Assembly (NCBI RefSeq): GCF_014199595.1
Contig: NZ_JACHNX010000011.1
Coordinates: 1-64,000, forward strand
From: Sphingomonas yabuuchiae
GTDB taxonomy: Bacteria; Pseudomonadota; Alphaproteobacteria; Sphingomonadales; Sphingomonadaceae
Reading direction: 5' to 3'
DNA: 64,000 bases
Positions within the stretch are counted from its first letter, which is position 1. Each line of letters starts with the position of its first letter. The notes below the pieces were generated by a model. That model did no database searches. It saw only the letters and a program-made list of their open reading frames with translations, and was not told the origin of the DNA. The position numbers were made by a program, and so were the translations under genes. Positions 55,647 through 64,000 of the stretch are shown here, piece by piece.

Positions 55647-55885
55647 TCGCCGCTGTCCTCGCGCCGTACGGCAAGAAAGTCATCGACCGACGCGCCGGGC
55701 TGTTGTGCGTAGCGCTTGGCGATTGCTTGCGCCTTTGCCACCGCCTGCTCCACGGTGCGCAGGATAACTCCGTCCGGCGTTTCTTCGACAAGGACCGCAC
55801 CGCCATCCTCAAGCCCTAGGCGCTTTCGAATGCCCACCGGCAGGCTCATACGACCATTTGGTGTGATGTTAACTTGTAGCGTCAT
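55643..55885 (-). CDS. vapB: VapB-type antitoxin, AbrB fold
   Basis: 80 residues from ATG 55885. The N-terminal swapped-hairpin AbrB domain (VNITPNGRMSLPVGIRKRLG) binds DNA. The C-terminal helix (VEQAVAKAQAIAKRYAQQ) should wrap the toxin. A dyad at 55903-55932 lies just upstream, as in autoregulated toxin-antitoxin operons. Confidence 0.9.
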   Translation of the reverse strand: MTLQVNITPNGRMSLPVGIRKRLGLEDGGAVLVEETPDGVILRTVEQAVAKAQAIAKRYAQQPGASVDDFLAVRREDSGE

Positions 55886-55902
55886 ATGGCAAAGCCCGCG
55901 TG

Positions 55903-55932
55903 TGGTGGCATTAGGAGTTATATATGCCACCA
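55903..55932 (-). promoter_or_regulatory. vapBC operator-promoter dyad
   Basis: TGGTGGCA (55903-55910) and TGCCACCA (55925-55932) are perfect inverted arms separated by 14 bp. On the minus strand the spacer begins TATATAAC, a -10-like element about 30 nt before ATG 55885. The VapBC complex could occlude the promoter. Confidence 0.7.
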
Positions 55933-56025
55933 TGATAGCGAAGAGGCGAGGGGGTAAACGCAAGCCGCCATCGATCCCGACAGCCACAATAGTTACTAGC
56001 GATAAGCCTGATTCCTGCTAGCAAG

Positions 56026-57315
56026 GTGGCAGGCAAAATTATGGGTCGGAACGGAGCCGAAACAGTGATCATCGACGTGCCGACGCCGGATGAATTTCAC
56101 GATGCCGGCGTCAATCAGCTCTACCTGGCATGGAAGATCACCATGGACGCGCACGACGCGTGGTCCATCGGAGTTGGTGCCAGTGGGGATGCGGAGGCGA
56201 CCGACGACTATTGGCGAAGTGTGCAGCCTGCACTGTCGAACGCCTACAGCCTTATCCAGCAAGCGATGGAGCTCGGCCTCAAGGGCCGGATCGCGCGCGT
56301 GTCGCCATACCTCCTCCTTGGCGATCCAGCCGACTGGAGCCCGAAGGCGGCGAAGGGGGCAACATCGTTTGGCGAGCTGCCGAGCCTCGAGGCGTCAAAG
56401 CTCGTAGCCGTGCACAACAGCGTTGCGGACCCGCCGCTGGACCCGGCGTTCAACACCTTCTGGACCGCGGTTCGCAAAGACCGCAACCGCATCATGCATT
56501 CGGCGCCGCGCGTAACCTTCACTGCGGGTGAGGTCACCCGTACCATCCTAATGGCGGCAAACGCGCTTTTTGCGGAGACATCATGGGCTGACCGGTTGTT
56601 TGCGATGGAGGGGGAGAGCAAGTTCGCCATCTTCGGCCTGGATGACCACGTCTACAGCGCCGTTGTCGGCCAGGTGGCCTGTGCCATCGAATTCCTCACA
56701 CCCGCGGAGGCGATCGACCTTTTCGGCTTCAATCCCAGGCAGCATGCCTATCTCTGTCCTGCCTGCTTTGAGGCCACGCCGTACGATTATGCGGTGGATC
56801 TCCCAAAGCTAGCCCAGTTTGCCGCCAAGGTGCCCGGCGAGACCGAGCTAAGCTGCGTCGTCTGCCAGACGACGACTGACGTTAGCAGAGACGAGTGTGT
56901 GTATCCGGAATGTGTCGGTAACGTCATCGCCATGGAGCGGTGCCTGACCTGCTACCAGCTGCAGGACGAGCATCTGAAGATCGACGGCCCACCAAACGAT
57001 GGCCAGGGGGATACTGTCTATGGCTACGACTTCATCTTTGGCCGGCCCCGCGAACGATCGGGGCGAACTTTTCTGAAGCACTATCAACGCGAAGACAGCG
57101 ATGACGGTGCCATCGCCTTTGGGAAGCGAGCGCTGACGACACCTCACCTCGCAAGCTGGACCAGCGTCTCGATCTACGAGCACCAGTCCGGTATCTTTCC
57201 CTTTGGTGACAAGGCTCGAGTGCGCCCGCTTGGTCATTGGCTACGTCAGGAGGGCACGCTGTCATGGCACAAGGACGTGACTCTCTATGATCCTGTGCAT
57301 GACGGTCCAGTATGA
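56026..57315 (+). CDS. HEPN-domain protein with C-terminal zinc ribbons
   Basis: 429 residues from GTG 56026 (ATG 56041 is an alternative). Helices at about 65-95 (NAYSLIQQAMELGLKGRI) and the motif RNRIMH at residues 153-158 form an R-N-x3-H HEPN site, typical of metal-independent RNases in toxins and defence systems. Cys pairs at CPAC (244-247), CVVC (277-280), CVYPEC (291-296) and CLTC (306-309) suggest two zinc ribbons for nucleic-acid binding. Its stop overlaps the next gene by 4 nt. Confidence 0.7.
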   Translation: MAGKIMGRNGAETVIIDVPTPDEFHDAGVNQLYLAWKITMDAHDAWSIGVGASGDAEATDDYWRSVQPALSNAYSLIQQAMELGLKGRIARVSPYLLLGDPADWSPKAAKGATSFGELPSLEASKLVAVHNSVADPPLDPAFNTFWTAVRKDRNRIMHSAPRVTFTAGEVTRTILMAANALFAETSWADRLFAMEGESKFAIFGLDDHVYSAVVGQVACAIEFLTPAEAIDLFGFNPRQHAYLCPACFEATPYDYAVDLPKLAQFAAKVPGETELSCVVCQTTTDVSRDECVYPECVGNVIAMERCLTCYQLQDEHLKIDGPPNDGQGDTVYGYDFIFGRPRERSGRTFLKHYQREDSDDGAIAFGKRALTTPHLASWTSVSIYEHQSGIFPFGDKARVRPLGHWLRQEGTLSWHKDVTLYDPVHDGPV

Positions 57316-58361
57316 TCGGCGATGATGATGCCGCGGAGCGCCGCGCGCTTCTCGCGATCGGGCCGATCGATCTGTCGCCAGCGTCAATCGATCTCGCACC
57401 GGATCTTAACCAGAGCGACCGCGCCCGGGTCGACCATTTCCTGGCGCGCGCATCGGCGGATGCGACCTTGCGTGCCTATCGGTCCGACTGGCGACTGTTC
57501 ACGACCTGGTGCGACACACGCGGCTACGCCTCACTCCCGGCTTCACCCATTGTCACGGCTGCGTTCCTAAGCGAACTTGCCAGAGACGGTAGCGCCCATT
57601 CGAATGGGCGACCGTTATCCAAGTCGTCCATCGGTCGGCGGCTGGCCGCGATCGTCTTTGCTCACCGCGCCGCTGAGCTCGAACCGCCAACCGTACAAGC
57701 CGGCGCGGCCGCGCTCGATCGCGTGATGCGGGGTATCCGTAACGCCAAACGCAGCGATCGCCCGGCGAAGAAGCGGCCGGCCGACAGCGACGTGCTGCGT
57801 GACATGGTGCGCCATATCACCGGCTCCACCCTCATCGACTACCGCGATCGCGCGCTGCTCAGCATCGGCATGATGGGGGCGTTCCGCCGCTCTGAGCTGG
57901 TCGCGATCGATGTCGCGGATGTGGCCGACGATCCACGCGGGCTGCTGGTGACAATTCCGTTTTCGAAAGGCGATCAGGAGGGCAGGGGGCAGACCGTCGC
58001 TGTTCTCGACGGCCGTCGCATGGAGCCGGTGCGTCACTATCGCGCCTGGCTGGAGGCCGCAGGTATCACCGACGGGCCTGTCTTCCGCCGCCTCACTCCG
58101 CACGGCCGCCTCACCGACAAGCCACTCAGCCCGCAAACCGTGGCGCTGGTGGTCAAGGCGCGCGCAGCCGCGGCCGGCTATGATCCGGCACTGTTCTCAG
58201 GCCATTCGCTACGCGCTGGCTTCCTGACCGAGGCGGGCCGCCATGGTGCCAATTTGTTCAAGATGAAGGAGCATAGTCGGCATAAGTCGCTCGAAATGCT
58301 CAGCGAGTATGTTCGCGATCAAGAAGCGTTTCGTAATCACGCTGGCGAAGGCTTTGCGTGA
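57312..58361 (+). CDS. Tyrosine recombinase in defence cassette
   Basis: A 349-residue integrase-fold protein with SAM-like N-domain (about residues 35-125). Catalytic parts: GMMGAFRRSELVAIDVADV (Arg), HSLRAGFLTEAG (H-x-x-R), then HSRHKSLEMLSEYVR (His and Tyr). It is unrelated to the RIT trio and stands alone, translationally coupled to the HEPN gene. It may mobilise the cassette or rearrange DNA locally. Confidence 0.85.
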   Translation: MIGDDDAAERRALLAIGPIDLSPASIDLAPDLNQSDRARVDHFLARASADATLRAYRSDWRLFTTWCDTRGYASLPASPIVTAAFLSELARDGSAHSNGRPLSKSSIGRRLAAIVFAHRAAELEPPTVQAGAAALDRVMRGIRNAKRSDRPAKKRPADSDVLRDMVRHITGSTLIDYRDRALLSIGMMGAFRRSELVAIDVADVADDPRGLLVTIPFSKGDQEGRGQTVAVLDGRRMEPVRHYRAWLEAAGITDGPVFRRLTPHGRLTDKPLSPQTVALVVKARAAAAGYDPALFSGHSLRAGFLTEAGRHGANLFKMKEHSRHKSLEMLSEYVRDQEAFRNHAGEGFA

Positions 58362-58426
58362 AGAGCAGGCGCGGATGGGTTGGCGTTGGCGAGGATGTCG
58401 CATAGGCAGGAGGACGAGGGGGCGCT

Positions 58427-60442
58427 GTGAAGACCGATACATCTGATGACTTCCAGTTCAGCTTGGCAGGCCGCGTCCGCAACCTGGGCTTTGCGCCGTC
58501 GCCGCTGAATGCGCTGTTCCCGTTGTTCGAGGCAATCGCCAACGCGTTCCATGCCATCGAGGCGCGCTGGGATCGTGAGGCGACGGCGAAGGGCGTCATC
58601 ACGGTGACGATCCTACGCAGCAGCTCGGACGACGAAAACCCACCGGTCGCTGGCTTCCTGATTGAAGACAACGGGATCGGGTTGAACACCGACAATTGGC
58701 GCGCGTTCCGCACCGCAGATACCGCCAGCAAGATCAGCCGCGGCGGTAAGGGGGTCGGTCGCCTTTCCTGGCTCAAGGTGTTTCAGAACACGCACGTCAA
58801 CAGCAGCTTCAGCGAAGGCGGCTCAACGCTACACCGGTCGTTCGACTTCGCTGTCGCCCAGAACGACGCCAGTCCGCTGATTGGCCATGAGTTGCGGCTT
58901 GCGGGTGAGACCCCGACCATCGGCACGAAAGTGCGGCTGGAGCCTTACGTGCAATCCTACAGTGCGCATTGTCCTCGCAAGGTCGACACGATAGCCGCGC
59001 ACATCATTGGTCATTTCCTGCGCAACTTCGCCAGCTATGAAGTGCCATCCTTCACGCTTGTTGATCGTGCCGAGCGGATCAGCCTGCTCGATTTTTACAG
59101 CAGCAACGTCGAGTCCGACACGCCCGAGACATTGAAAGTCGTCCTCGAGCCCGGGGAAGAACCGATCGACGTTGATATGTACCACATCCTGCTCAACAAG
59201 GGATTGCGCCTGCACGACGGCGGCAAGCACTGGAACCTGTATGTGGGCGATGGCCGTGTTGTTCGCGACGAGAAAATCGATAATCAGCTTGGGCTTGGTT
59301 ACATCGGTGAAAATAGCGACTCCGTCTATATCGGCTTGGTGTCAGGCGACTACCTGAACGGCCACGTTAATCAGGAGCGCACCAACTTCACGTTCCGCGA
59401 AGATGACTATCGCAGCCTGCATCAGGCGGCGGTCGACGCTGCCAAGCGACACCTAGCGCCCTATATCGAACAGGTTCGCACCAAACAGGCCGGTATTACC
59501 TTGCGCGTCGTACGTGAGAACCCGCAGTTTCTGGCCGTCGCCAGCAATATCCCGGCTTTCGTCGAGGAGCATCTATCGCTCAACGCCAAGTCGGAGGAGG
59601 ATATTTATATCGAGTTGGCGCGCCAGCGTCGACGCAAGCAACGCGAGACGAAGCGCGAGATAAAGGCACTATCCGCCGGCAATGCCAGTGAGGTCGTCGA
59701 CCGGGTGCAGAAGGTTGCCAGTGCGATCAACTCGGACAAGAAAGCGTCGCTCGCCGAATATGTCGTTAAGCGGAAGGAGATCCTCGATCTCCTCGACAGT
59801 TCGCTGGCGTACGTCGATCCGGAGAAGCGAGACTACTTGCGTGAGGAGATCGTCCATGACCTCATCATACCGATCCGCTCGGATGGCGAAGCGCTCGACT
59901 ATGAAGACCATAACCTATGGATTCTGGATGATCGACTAGCCTTCTATTCCTATTTGAAGTCCGACAAGCCCTTCACAACGTTTCTCACCGACAGCGACAG
60001 TACCCGCGAACCGGACGTCGCCGTTGTTTTCGATCGATCGCTGGCGTTCGACCGTGAAGGTACTGACGAACCGATTATCATTGTCGAATTCAAGCGACCC
60101 GGCCGACCCAACTACAGTCATAGCGACAACCCGGTCACGCAGGTGCTTGAATATGTAAACATCATGCGGAACGGCGGAGCGTTCAAGGATCGCACCGGCA
60201 GGTTCCGCAAACCTATTCCTCCCAGCACCAGATTTATCTGCTTCGTCGTCGCTGATTTTACGCCAAAGCTGGTCGAGGTTGTATCAATGTCGATTGCTCA
60301 GAATAAAAGTGCGGATGGCGAGGGGTACTTTGGCTTTTCGCCCATCCACAATGCCGTCGTTGAGGTTCTGCCTTACAACAAGCTGCTTCATGATGCCCGG
60401 CTGAGAAACGAGGCCTTCTTTGCCAAGCTCGGGCTGAACTAG
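58427..60442 (+). CDS. GHKL ATPase fused to PD-(D/E)XK-like nuclease
   Basis: 671 residues. The N-terminal GHKL (Hsp90/MutL-type) ATP-binding domain has EAIANAFHAIE (from E35), DNGIGL (81-86) and GGKGVGR (106-112). A transducer-like middle domain follows, then a charged helical region (about residues 395-420). The C-terminal domain has EPDVAVVF (D530) and IIVEFKR (E554, K556), a PD-(D/E)XK nuclease site. ATP-driven clamping coupled to DNA cleavage is a plausible mode, as in MutL- or MORC-like proteins. It starts 65 nt after the recombinase gene. Confidence 0.8.
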   Translation: MKTDTSDDFQFSLAGRVRNLGFAPSPLNALFPLFEAIANAFHAIEARWDREATAKGVITVTILRSSSDDENPPVAGFLIEDNGIGLNTDNWRAFRTADTASKISRGGKGVGRLSWLKVFQNTHVNSSFSEGGSTLHRSFDFAVAQNDASPLIGHELRLAGETPTIGTKVRLEPYVQSYSAHCPRKVDTIAAHIIGHFLRNFASYEVPSFTLVDRAERISLLDFYSSNVESDTPETLKVVLEPGEEPIDVDMYHILLNKGLRLHDGGKHWNLYVGDGRVVRDEKIDNQLGLGYIGENSDSVYIGLVSGDYLNGHVNQERTNFTFREDDYRSLHQAAVDAAKRHLAPYIEQVRTKQAGITLRVVRENPQFLAVASNIPAFVEEHLSLNAKSEEDIYIELARQRRRKQRETKREIKALSAGNASEVVDRVQKVASAINSDKKASLAEYVVKRKEILDLLDSSLAYVDPEKRDYLREEIVHDLIIPIRSDGEALDYEDHNLWILDDRLAFYSYLKSDKPFTTFLTDSDSTREPDVAVVFDRSLAFDREGTDEPIIIVEFKRPGRPNYSHSDNPVTQVLEYVNIMRNGGAFKDRTGRFRKPIPPSTRFICFVVADFTPKLVEVVSMSIAQNKSADGEGYFGFSPIHNAVVEVLPYNKLLHDARLRNEAFFAKLGLN

Positions 60443-60491
60443 TTACTCGGAATCACGAATTTGCGCGGATGACATAGCTGCGATTCCTATG

Positions 60492-60992
60492 TCAGCTAGG
60501 GAGGGCATCAAGTGGCACTACCGTCTCTGGTGGCGTATAAAGCTGGTCCCTAGTCGCGCGAACCACGTCGTTTACATATTCCGGCCATGGGCCGGCACCT
60601 GGTGGCATCGCAGCTTCTTCCTGTCGGTCCCGCAGGCGATTGCGGATCGTGCGGGCGGTGGTGCGGGTCGCCTCGTTGTCATCGTGCCAGGCGCCCCAGC
60701 GAACCCGCCAGTTAACGTATCGTGGCGCGAAAACCAGGAAGATCAAGGCCCCCACGCCGACGCCGTGTTCGCCAAGCAGCAGGATGGGAAGCGTGGCAAT
60801 GGCGAATGCCTGAATCAGCGCCCAACAGGAACGATGACGGCGAAAGCCGTTCTGAACCAGCGTCGTCGGCCACCACGGACCTGCGACTGCCCATGCCGCG
60901 AGCGCGACCAACAGGCCGGTCAACACCATGCTGACGACGAAACCGATCCACAGCAGCGCCTTGGGAGCAATGAAGGTCAAGAAATCACCCAT
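60492..60992 (-). CDS. Small inner-membrane protein, cassette copy 2
   Basis: 166 residues with membrane helices at about 10-38 and 58-90 and a charged C-terminal half (RTTARTIRNRLRDRQEEAA). It is the last gene of the second cassette and overlaps the preceding gene by 8 nt. It occupies the place of the 14127-14591 protein in copy 1. Confidence 0.65.
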   Translation of the reverse strand: MGDFLTFIAPKALLWIGFVVSMVLTGLLVALAAWAVAGPWWPTTLVQNGFRRHRSCWALIQAFAIATLPILLLGEHGVGVGALIFLVFAPRYVNWRVRWGAWHDDNEATRTTARTIRNRLRDRQEEAAMPPGAGPWPEYVNDVVRATRDQLYTPPETVVPLDALPS

Positions 60993-61803
60993 GCTGGCGC
61001 TGCGTGTCGAGGTCGCGCAGCTCGCGCAACAGATCGGTGGCCGGCGTCGAGACCACGATATCGTGGATGACCTTCTGGTCGAGGCTGATCACGTCTCCGA
61101 CCGGACGTTCCGCGTAGCGAACCAGCGCAGGCTCGCTGGACGGCGTCCAACGTCGCGACGTGCCGGGCTTGAGTTCGAAAAGAAAGCGAGCAGGGGAGGC
61201 CAGGCTGATGCTCTGCGTTTGGCCATCGCTGCTCTGGCGGATGTCGGCGACCACGCCGCGATAGCCGACCCCAAGTCCGTCATGCTGGAGATCGGTCAGC
61301 ACATAGGCGATCGGGCGATGACCGTGCTGCGTAGGCTTGATGATATGCGTGTAGGCCCAGCCGTGCCCGCCAAAGTCCCACCCTTCCGTAGCGACATCGA
61401 GTGCATCGTCGGCCATCAGCATGACGACTGCCAGCGTCGAGAAAATCGGTGCGCAGATGCCCCACACCAGATCACTAGCGCTCAACGCGGCTGCCTTTGG
61501 CCCACCCTGCGCGACGATCAGCAACGTGCCGATCGGATTGACCGCGGGCGTCCGGTAATCTGCGGGCAAGAAGCGGCTGACGTCGATCAGAAGCGTTTGC
61601 ACCAGCCCGATAGCAAGCCCGGTCAGCAGGTGCGCGATCAGGGAAACGGCGACCCCGATCGCTAGCACGCTCAATGCGTTAACCGGCAGATCCGGGCGCG
61701 CAACGGCGTACCGGCGGGCGCGGGTATTCCAGAGCAGGATTGCGAAGAAGCCAGGAAGGAGGATTGCAACGCCTGTGACAACGGCCAGCGTCAGTGAGAA
61801 CAA
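60985..61803 (-). CDS. Membrane protein of paralogous cassette, copy 2
   Basis: 272 residues from TTG 61803. Hydrophobic segments lie at about 5-25, 42-75 and 110-130. The soluble part holds GWAYTHIIKPTQHGHRPI, AYVLTDLQHDGLGVGYRGV and VADIRQSSDGQTQSISL, aligned block by block with the protein at 13195-14127. Both begin with TTG. It lacks the Pro-rich C-terminal extension of copy 1. Function is unknown. Confidence 0.75.
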   Translation of the reverse strand: MFSLTLAVVTGVAILLPGFFAILLWNTRARRYAVARPDLPVNALSVLAIGVAVSLIAHLLTGLAIGLVQTLLIDVSRFLPADYRTPAVNPIGTLLIVAQGGPKAAALSASDLVWGICAPIFSTLAVVMLMADDALDVATEGWDFGGHGWAYTHIIKPTQHGHRPIAYVLTDLQHDGLGVGYRGVVADIRQSSDGQTQSISLASPARFLFELKPGTSRRWTPSSEPALVRYAERPVGDVISLDQKVIHDIVVSTPATDLLRELRDLDTQRQHG

Positions 61804-61806
61804 GGC

Positions 61807-61986
61807 TCAGGCCTCGACCAATTTCCGCTTACCGGTCGCCTGGTCAATGACCATCTTAGGGCGCTTGCCCGCAGCCTTCATAGCCTTGAGCTCCCGCTCG
61901 AGGCGTAACATGTCATCGTAACCGCCAAGCTGCCACGCGATCGAGGCGGTCTCTTGCTGTTCGCGAGGGGTCAGAACAGTGGCCAT
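61807..61986 (-). CDS. Small ORF heading membrane cassette, copy 2
   Basis: 59 residues from ATG 61986 to the stop at 61807-61809, 3 nt before the TTG of the membrane protein. It reads TASIAWQLGGYDDMLRLERE in the first half and is basic at the end (KRPKMVIDQATGKRKLVEA). The GGY-x2-L/M-x-R-L block recalls the small ORF of copy 1 (13008-13184). Confidence 0.6.
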   Translation of the reverse strand: MATVLTPREQQETASIAWQLGGYDDMLRLERELKAMKAAGKRPKMVIDQATGKRKLVEA

Positions 61987-62065
61987 GTGGACAACATAGG
62001 GACGCGATCGCGCCGCGTCTATGGGTCACGGTCCTATACCAGCATCTGACGGCCTGAAGGCTTAG

Positions 62066-62458
62066 TCAGCCAGCGTTCGAAAGTGCGTCGATGATCCGAC
62101 AATCGGCGATCGTTGTCGCGTCGCAGGTCGCTCCCCATTGCACGATCTCGGTTCTCAGCGCGGCGAGATCGGCGAGCTTGCGATCGATCTCATGGATGTG
62201 AACCGCGGCGATCGCATCGACCTCCGCGCAGGAGCCGCGCGGATCGTCTGCTAACCGCAGAAGGTCACGCACCTGGTCGAGGGTGAAGCCCAGATCGCGC
62301 GAGCGCTTGATGAACGACAGGCGATCCAGGTGGGAGCCGTTGTAAACGCGGTAGTTCCCTCCGCTGCGGATCGGCGCCCCGATCAATCCTTCCGCTTCGT
62401 AGAAGCGTACCGTCTCGACCTTCAACCCGGTCAATCTTGCTATTTCACCGATCTTCAT
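62066..62458 (-). CDS. MerR-family metal regulator, CadR/PbrR-like
   Basis: 130 residues from ATG 62458. The N-terminal winged HTH (KIGEIARLTGLKVETVRFYE) is followed by the dimerisation helix. Cys at positions 77, 112 and 120 matches the three-Cys Cd/Pb site of CadR/PbrR. It is divergent from a CDF transporter and should twist the shared promoter on metal binding. Confidence 0.9.
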   Translation of the reverse strand: MKIGEIARLTGLKVETVRFYEAEGLIGAPIRSGGNYRVYNGSHLDRLSFIKRSRDLGFTLDQVRDLLRLADDPRGSCAEVDAIAAVHIHEIDRKLADLAALRTEIVQWGATCDATTIADCRIIDALSNAG

Positions 62459-62467
62459 CACAGACCC

Positions 62468-62498
62468 TTGACCCTCTAGTGGGATGAGGGTTCATATA
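62468..62498 (+). promoter_or_regulatory. MerR-type promoter/operator for CDF gene
   Basis: -35 TTGACC (62468-62473) and -10 CATATA (62493-62498) have a 19-bp spacer, the overlong spacing of MerR-controlled promoters. The spacer holds the dyad ACCCTC-N9-GAGGGT (62471-62491), the usual CadR/ZntR operator. Confidence 0.88.
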
Positions 62499-62526
62499 GG
62501 GGGTCCGACCCAACGAATCGAGCACG

Positions 62527-63198
62527 ATGATGGCGGACGCCTGTTGTTCAGCAAAGCGCGACACGATCGCGGAACTTGGCCGTAAGGCCGAGCAGCGACG
62601 CGCGCTGATCGTCGTCATGGTCATCAACCTATCGATGTTCGCCATCGAGTTCGGTGGTGGGCTGCTGGCCCGCTCGTCGGCGCTGATGGCGGACTCTGTC
62701 GACATGTTCGGCGATGCCGTGGTCTATGGGCTGAGCCTCTATGCACTCAATCGTGGCGCACGTTGGGAGGCGGGAGCGGCGATCGCCAAGGGCGGCCTCA
62801 TCCTGGTATTCGGCATCGCCGTCCTCGTCGAAATCGCCGGTAAGATCGCCAACGGCGTGCCGCCGTCTTCGACGCTGATGCTCGGCTTCGGCGGGGCGGC
62901 GCTGGCAGCGAACCTCACGTGTCTGGCGCTGTTGTGGCGTTTCCGCGCTGCGAACGTGAACATGGCGAGCACCTTCGAGTGTTCGCGCAACGATGTCGCA
63001 TCAAACATCGGAGTGCTCATCGCAGCGAGCCTCGTCCACCTCACAGGTGCCGCATGGCCCGACATCGTGGTCGGAGGCGTCATTGCGATTATCTTCCTCC
63101 GCTCCGCGTGGCGGGTGTTCGCGGATGCTATCCCCGCATGGCGTTCTGCTGACAGGTCCAGTGCCTACAATCGCCCTCATCGCGGAGAGAACGCATGA
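62527..63198 (+). CDS. Cation diffusion facilitator (CzcD-like)
   Basis: 223 residues, short for a CDF transporter. Membrane segments start at about residue 25. ALMADSVDMFGDAVVYG carries the first metal-site Asp pair, and ECSRNDVASNIGVLIA gives the second (Asp in the HxxxD-like position). It exports divalent cations (Zn/Cd/Co) from the cytoplasm. The cytoplasmic C-terminal domain is missing, as in some short CDFs. Confidence 0.87.
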   Translation: MMADACCSAKRDTIAELGRKAEQRRALIVVMVINLSMFAIEFGGGLLARSSALMADSVDMFGDAVVYGLSLYALNRGARWEAGAAIAKGGLILVFGIAVLVEIAGKIANGVPPSSTLMLGFGGAALAANLTCLALLWRFRAANVNMASTFECSRNDVASNIGVLIAASLVHLTGAAWPDIVVGGVIAIIFLRSAWRVFADAIPAWRSADRSSAYNRPHRGENA

Positions 63199-63566
63199 CA
63201 TCGGGCCGTCATGGTGATAGGTGCGTTCCCATGCTGGCCCGCGCCTGGTCCTTGCTGCTCCTCCTGCTGGCGTCGTCGCTCGTGATGACGGCGACCGTCC
63301 ACGCGCGCGAAGTGCCGGGGCAGGCGACGACGATCGAATGCACAGGCGTCGTCCATGTAGATGGTGATGCCGATCAATCGCAGGGTGATGCCGACAAGGC
63401 GATCCCGCATCATCATGGAACCTGTCACGGACAGGCTCTGAGCATTCCGCAGGCCGACGCCATCCCGGTCACCTTCAATATCGAGGGCGCTCGTCCCAAG
63501 CCCGGTTTCGACGCCGTGCGGGCGCTGAGTTCCGTCGATCCGGCGTTGCGGCCGCCGAACGCCTGA
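63195..63566 (+). CDS. His-rich periplasmic protein before CzcC
   Basis: 123 residues overlapping the CDF stop by 4 nt. A signal sequence (LLLLLLASSLVMTATVHARE) is followed by a short mature region with one His cluster (AIPHHHGTCHG) that could bind metal. Similar small proteins precede czcCBA operons in sphingomonads (from memory). Confidence 0.65.
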   Translation: MTSGRHGDRCVPMLARAWSLLLLLLASSLVMTATVHAREVPGQATTIECTGVVHVDGDADQSQGDADKAIPHHHGTCHGQALSIPQADAIPVTFNIEGARPKPGFDAVRALSSVDPALRPPNA

Positions 63567-63623
63567 CGGATGCTGCCGGCCGGGACGACCCGGCCTGACG
63601 ACATTCGTTAGGATTCTTCGACA

Positions 63624-64000
63624 ATGCAGAAATTGTGCGCAGCCTTGCTGGCTGCGGCGTCGTGCGCCTCGGTGGCCCACGCGCAAGCCGGGCCGCCTGT
63701 GCCTATCGAGCAGGCTGGACCGATCTATTCGCTCGACCAGGCGGTCGTCGCTGCCGGCGGTTCGGCGCCTTCGACCTCGGCCGCTACCGCTGCCATCGAA
63801 GCCGCACGTGCGGGCCGGACCGTTGCGGGATTGCGACCCAACCCGGTCTTCCAAGGACAGATCGAGAATATAACGGGCTCCGGACCCTATCGGGGCGTGC
63901 GCGCCGCAGAGACTACGGTCGGGTTCGCCATTCCGATCGAATTGGGTGGCAAGCGCAGCGCCCGGGTCGGAGTCGCCAACGCCCAACTCTCACGCGCCGA
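63624..64000 (+). CDS. czcC: CzcC-type outer membrane efflux factor, partial
   Basis: The first 125 residues of a TolC/CzcC-family protein, cut by the window end. A signal peptide ends AHAQAG. The mature part has AIEAARAGRTVAGLRPNPVF and TVGFAIPIELGGKRSARVGV, the conserved outer-membrane-factor block. It would pair with a CzcBA pump beyond the window. Confidence 0.85.
   Translation, partial: MQKLCAALLAAASCASVAHAQAGPPVPIEQAGPIYSLDQAVVAAGGSAPSTSAATAAIEAARAGRTVAGLRPNPVFQGQIENITGSGPYRGVRAAETTVGFAIPIELGGKRSARVGVANAQLSRA

Overview
The window is GC-rich, gene-dense DNA from an alphaproteobacterium. The gene set (Ros/MucR-type regulator, DUF2493 protein, SRAP peptidase, DUF3768 protein, ArdC-like antirestriction gene, P-type VirB system, CadR/CDF/CzcC metal module) looks most like a sphingomonad (Sphingomonas/Sphingobium) conjugative plasmid or integrative conjugative element. 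No rRNA, tRNA, core metabolic gene or recognisable replication initiator was seen. The host assignment is inference from gene content.

Layout. (1) 0.1-4.3 kb: an ardC-like gene, already missing its 5' part, is split by a RIT element (three overlapping tyrosine recombinases between perfect 39-bp inverted repeats). (2) 4.3-18 kb: accessory backbone with two PP-loop (PAPS-reductase-like) genes and three partner genes, a DUF2493 protein, a MucR-type regulator, ssb, a small-ORF plus two membrane-protein cassette, zinc-ribbon proteins, an SRAP peptidase and a DUF3768 protein. (3) 18.8-21 kb: arrays of iterons with an exact 17-bp period in front of a ParA ATPase and a small ribbon-helix-helix-type partner; this reads as a partition locus. 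(4) 21.7-25.2 kb: mobilisation module (MobC-like protein, HxDxxHxHxH relaxase, coiled-coil partner). (5) 25.2-31.6 kb: defence cargo 1, with a short Argonaute/SIR2-APAZ (SPARSA) pair, a DUF2026 gene, an AbiGi-like gene, a frameshifted HNH gene and a decayed IS5-family transposase. (6) 31.7-48.8 kb: a complete P-type conjugation operon read leftward from an M15-like peptidase through virB1-virB11 to virD4. An IS21-family element with a 9-bp target duplication sits in the first codons of virB1. (7) 49-60.5 kb: defence cargo 2, with resolvase relics, two XRE-type regulators, a Hachiman-like nuclease/helicase pair (helicase frameshifted in a G8 tract), vapBC, and a compact HEPN/zinc-ribbon + tyrosine recombinase + GHKL-ATPase/PD-(D/E)XK cassette. 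(8) 60.5-62 kb: a second, inverted copy of the small-ORF plus membrane-protein cassette seen at 13-14.6 kb. (9) 62-64 kb: a metal efflux module (CadR/PbrR-like MerR regulator, CDF transporter, His-rich periplasmic protein, CzcC-type outer membrane factor cut by the window edge).

How it works together: the relaxase and MobC would nick the element, VirD4 couples it to the VirB channel, the ParA locus stabilises it, and the defence and metal-resistance cargo benefits the host. The candidates for something undescribed are the HEPN-recombinase-GHKL/nuclease cassette at 56.0-60.4 kb and the duplicated membrane cassette at 13.0-14.6 and 60.5-62.0 kb.
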